Below, in pieces: positions 5,241-5,995 of a DNA stretch of 5,995 nucleotides. Below the pieces are notes generated by a model that saw nothing but the letters and a program-made list of their open reading frames with translations, searched no databases and was not told the DNA's origin. Both the position numbers and the translations under genes were made by a program. The stretch's first letter is position 1. The number at the start of each line of letters is the position of its first letter. Source of the stretch: an uncultured Clostridia bacterium (GTDB lineage: Bacteria > Bacillota > Clostridia > Peptostreptococcales > Anaerovoracaceae); the NCBI GenBank assembly GCA_934277655.1, contig CAKQVC010000138.1:1-5995 (forward strand), given 5' to 3'.

Positions 5241-5995
5241 TTAGTCTGTATAGTTATCAAAGTACCCCTGGATATAAATGAAAGGTGTACCTTTATCTCC
5301 GGAACCCGATGTCAGGTCGCAGAGGGAACCCAGAAGGTCGGTAAGATGTCTCGGAGTTGTTCCTTCTGTAGCCATCTGACCTACCAGGTTTGCATCTTTT
5401 TCTTTGATTGCACCTTCGATAGCAGCTTTCAGTTCATTGCCTCTCAGGTCGCCGAAATCGTTATCTGCAAGGTATTTCAGCTTCAATTCATTTGGCTGGC
5501 CGATAAGACCACTGGTGTATCCCGGAGAAACAACCGGGTCAGCAAGCTCCCAGATCTTTCCGACAGGATCTTTGAAAGCACCATCGCCATAGACCATGAC
5601 TTCGATGGTCTTGCCGGTTTTTTCTTTGATATCTGCCTGAATACCTTCTACGAACTCCTTGCAGTTGATCGGGAACAGCTTGATGGTTCCTTCTGTAGCC
5701 TTGTTGGAGCCTAAGATACCGTAGTCCGGGTTGTAGCCGGAGCCGTCAACCGGAGCGTTGAGAAGATCGTCCAGACCGAGAACAGTTTTAGCACCGGCTT
5801 CTTTGATCAGTCTCTTGGTTCTTGCTCGCGTATGAATGTCTGCACAGATCACGCTGTCTGCATAGTCAACGATCTTGCGGGGATTGTTAGCAAAAATGAT
5901 TTCAGCTTCAGCGCCTTCTTCTTCGATCAGACCTTTATAATAGTTTACATAATCTACGTCTGTGAATGCGTGGCGGGATTTTCCAAACAGTCCTT
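5241..5995 (-). CDS. Coenzyme F420-0:L-glutamate ligase homologue, C-terminal part
   Basis: The minus-strand frame is open from the window edge to a TAA at 5241-5243, giving 250 residues. The GTG at 5850-5852 is an internal Val, because homologous sequence continues upstream of it (FGKSRHAFTDVDYVNYYKGL, then IIFANNPRKIVDYADSVI). The sequence matches the CofE-type gamma-glutamyl ligase family as found in gut Firmicutes: CADIHTRARTKRL, AKTVLGLDDLLNAPVDGSGY, VMVYGDGAFKDPVGKIWEL, LKYLADNDFGDLRGNEL, then LTDLLGSLCDLTSGSGDKGT and a final QGYFDNYTD. From memory of the family, about 150 N-terminal residues lie beyond the window. Archaeal CofE adds glutamates to F420-0 in a GTP-dependent reaction. Most Clostridia do not make F420, so the substrate here is uncertain and the product name should be read as a family label. 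Family membership is confident; the reaction is not. Confidence 0.85.
   Translation of the reverse strand, partial: GLFGKSRHAFTDVDYVNYYKGLIEEEGAEAEIIFANNPRKIVDYADSVICADIHTRARTKRLIKEAGAKTVLGLDDLLNAPVDGSGYNPDYGILGSNKATEGTIKLFPINCKEFVEGIQADIKEKTGKTIEVMVYGDGAFKDPVGKIWELADPVVSPGYTSGLIGQPNELKLKYLADNDFGDLRGNELKAAIEGAIKEKDANLVGQMATEGTTPRHLTDLLGSLCDLTSGSGDKGTPFIYIQGYFDNYTD

Noticed and set aside
5190..5714. A 174-codon plus-strand frame over the terminator and the F420-ligase homologue
   Set aside because: It starts inside a hairpin and runs antisense to a conserved enzyme; its product has no recognisable motif.

Overview
The window looks like chromosomal DNA from a Clostridia member, most likely Lachnospiraceae or a close relative. 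This rests on an alanine racemase with its own promoter, an AAA-ATPase-like/PD-(D/E)XK protein of a type abundant in gut Lachnospiraceae, a bacterial homologue of coenzyme F420-0:L-glutamate ligase of the kind found in gut Firmicutes, strong AAAGGAG-type ribosome binding sites and AT-rich intergenic DNA. The organism is inferred from gene content recognised by eye; no search was run.

Layout: (1) 1-372, plus strand, is the 3' end of a gene encoding a carboxypeptidase-regulatory-like beta-sandwich domain with a charged tail. (2) 369-565 is a short interval whose two reading frames look like one small membrane-protein gene split by a frameshift. (3) 566-1627, plus strand, encodes a lipoprotein with repeated beta-strand units. 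(4) 1628-1851 is a convergent intergenic region with two inverted repeats that likely terminate transcription from both sides. (5) 1852-2988, minus strand, is alanine racemase (alr). (6) 2989-3302 is a divergent control region with back-to-back sigma-70-type promoters for alr and for the next gene. (7) 3303-5009, plus strand, is the AAA-ATPase-like protein with a C-terminal nuclease-type domain. (8) 5010-5240 is a second convergent intergenic region with three successive hairpins. (9) 5241 to the window end, minus strand, is the C-terminal part of an F420-0:glutamate ligase homologue.

How the genes relate: alr supplies D-alanine for peptidoglycan and appears to be a single-gene transcription unit. 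The two left-hand surface-type genes share a strand and are close together, so they may be one operon for an envelope function that the sequence does not identify. The AAA-ATPase gene has its own promoter and terminator and looks like a stand-alone accessory cassette between housekeeping genes. There is no CRISPR array, tRNA, rRNA, transposase or integrase. No clearly new multi-gene system is visible. The items most worth a second look are the AAA-ATPase/nuclease cassette with its degenerate P-loop, the split small membrane gene, the hairpin cluster and the F420-ligase homologue.
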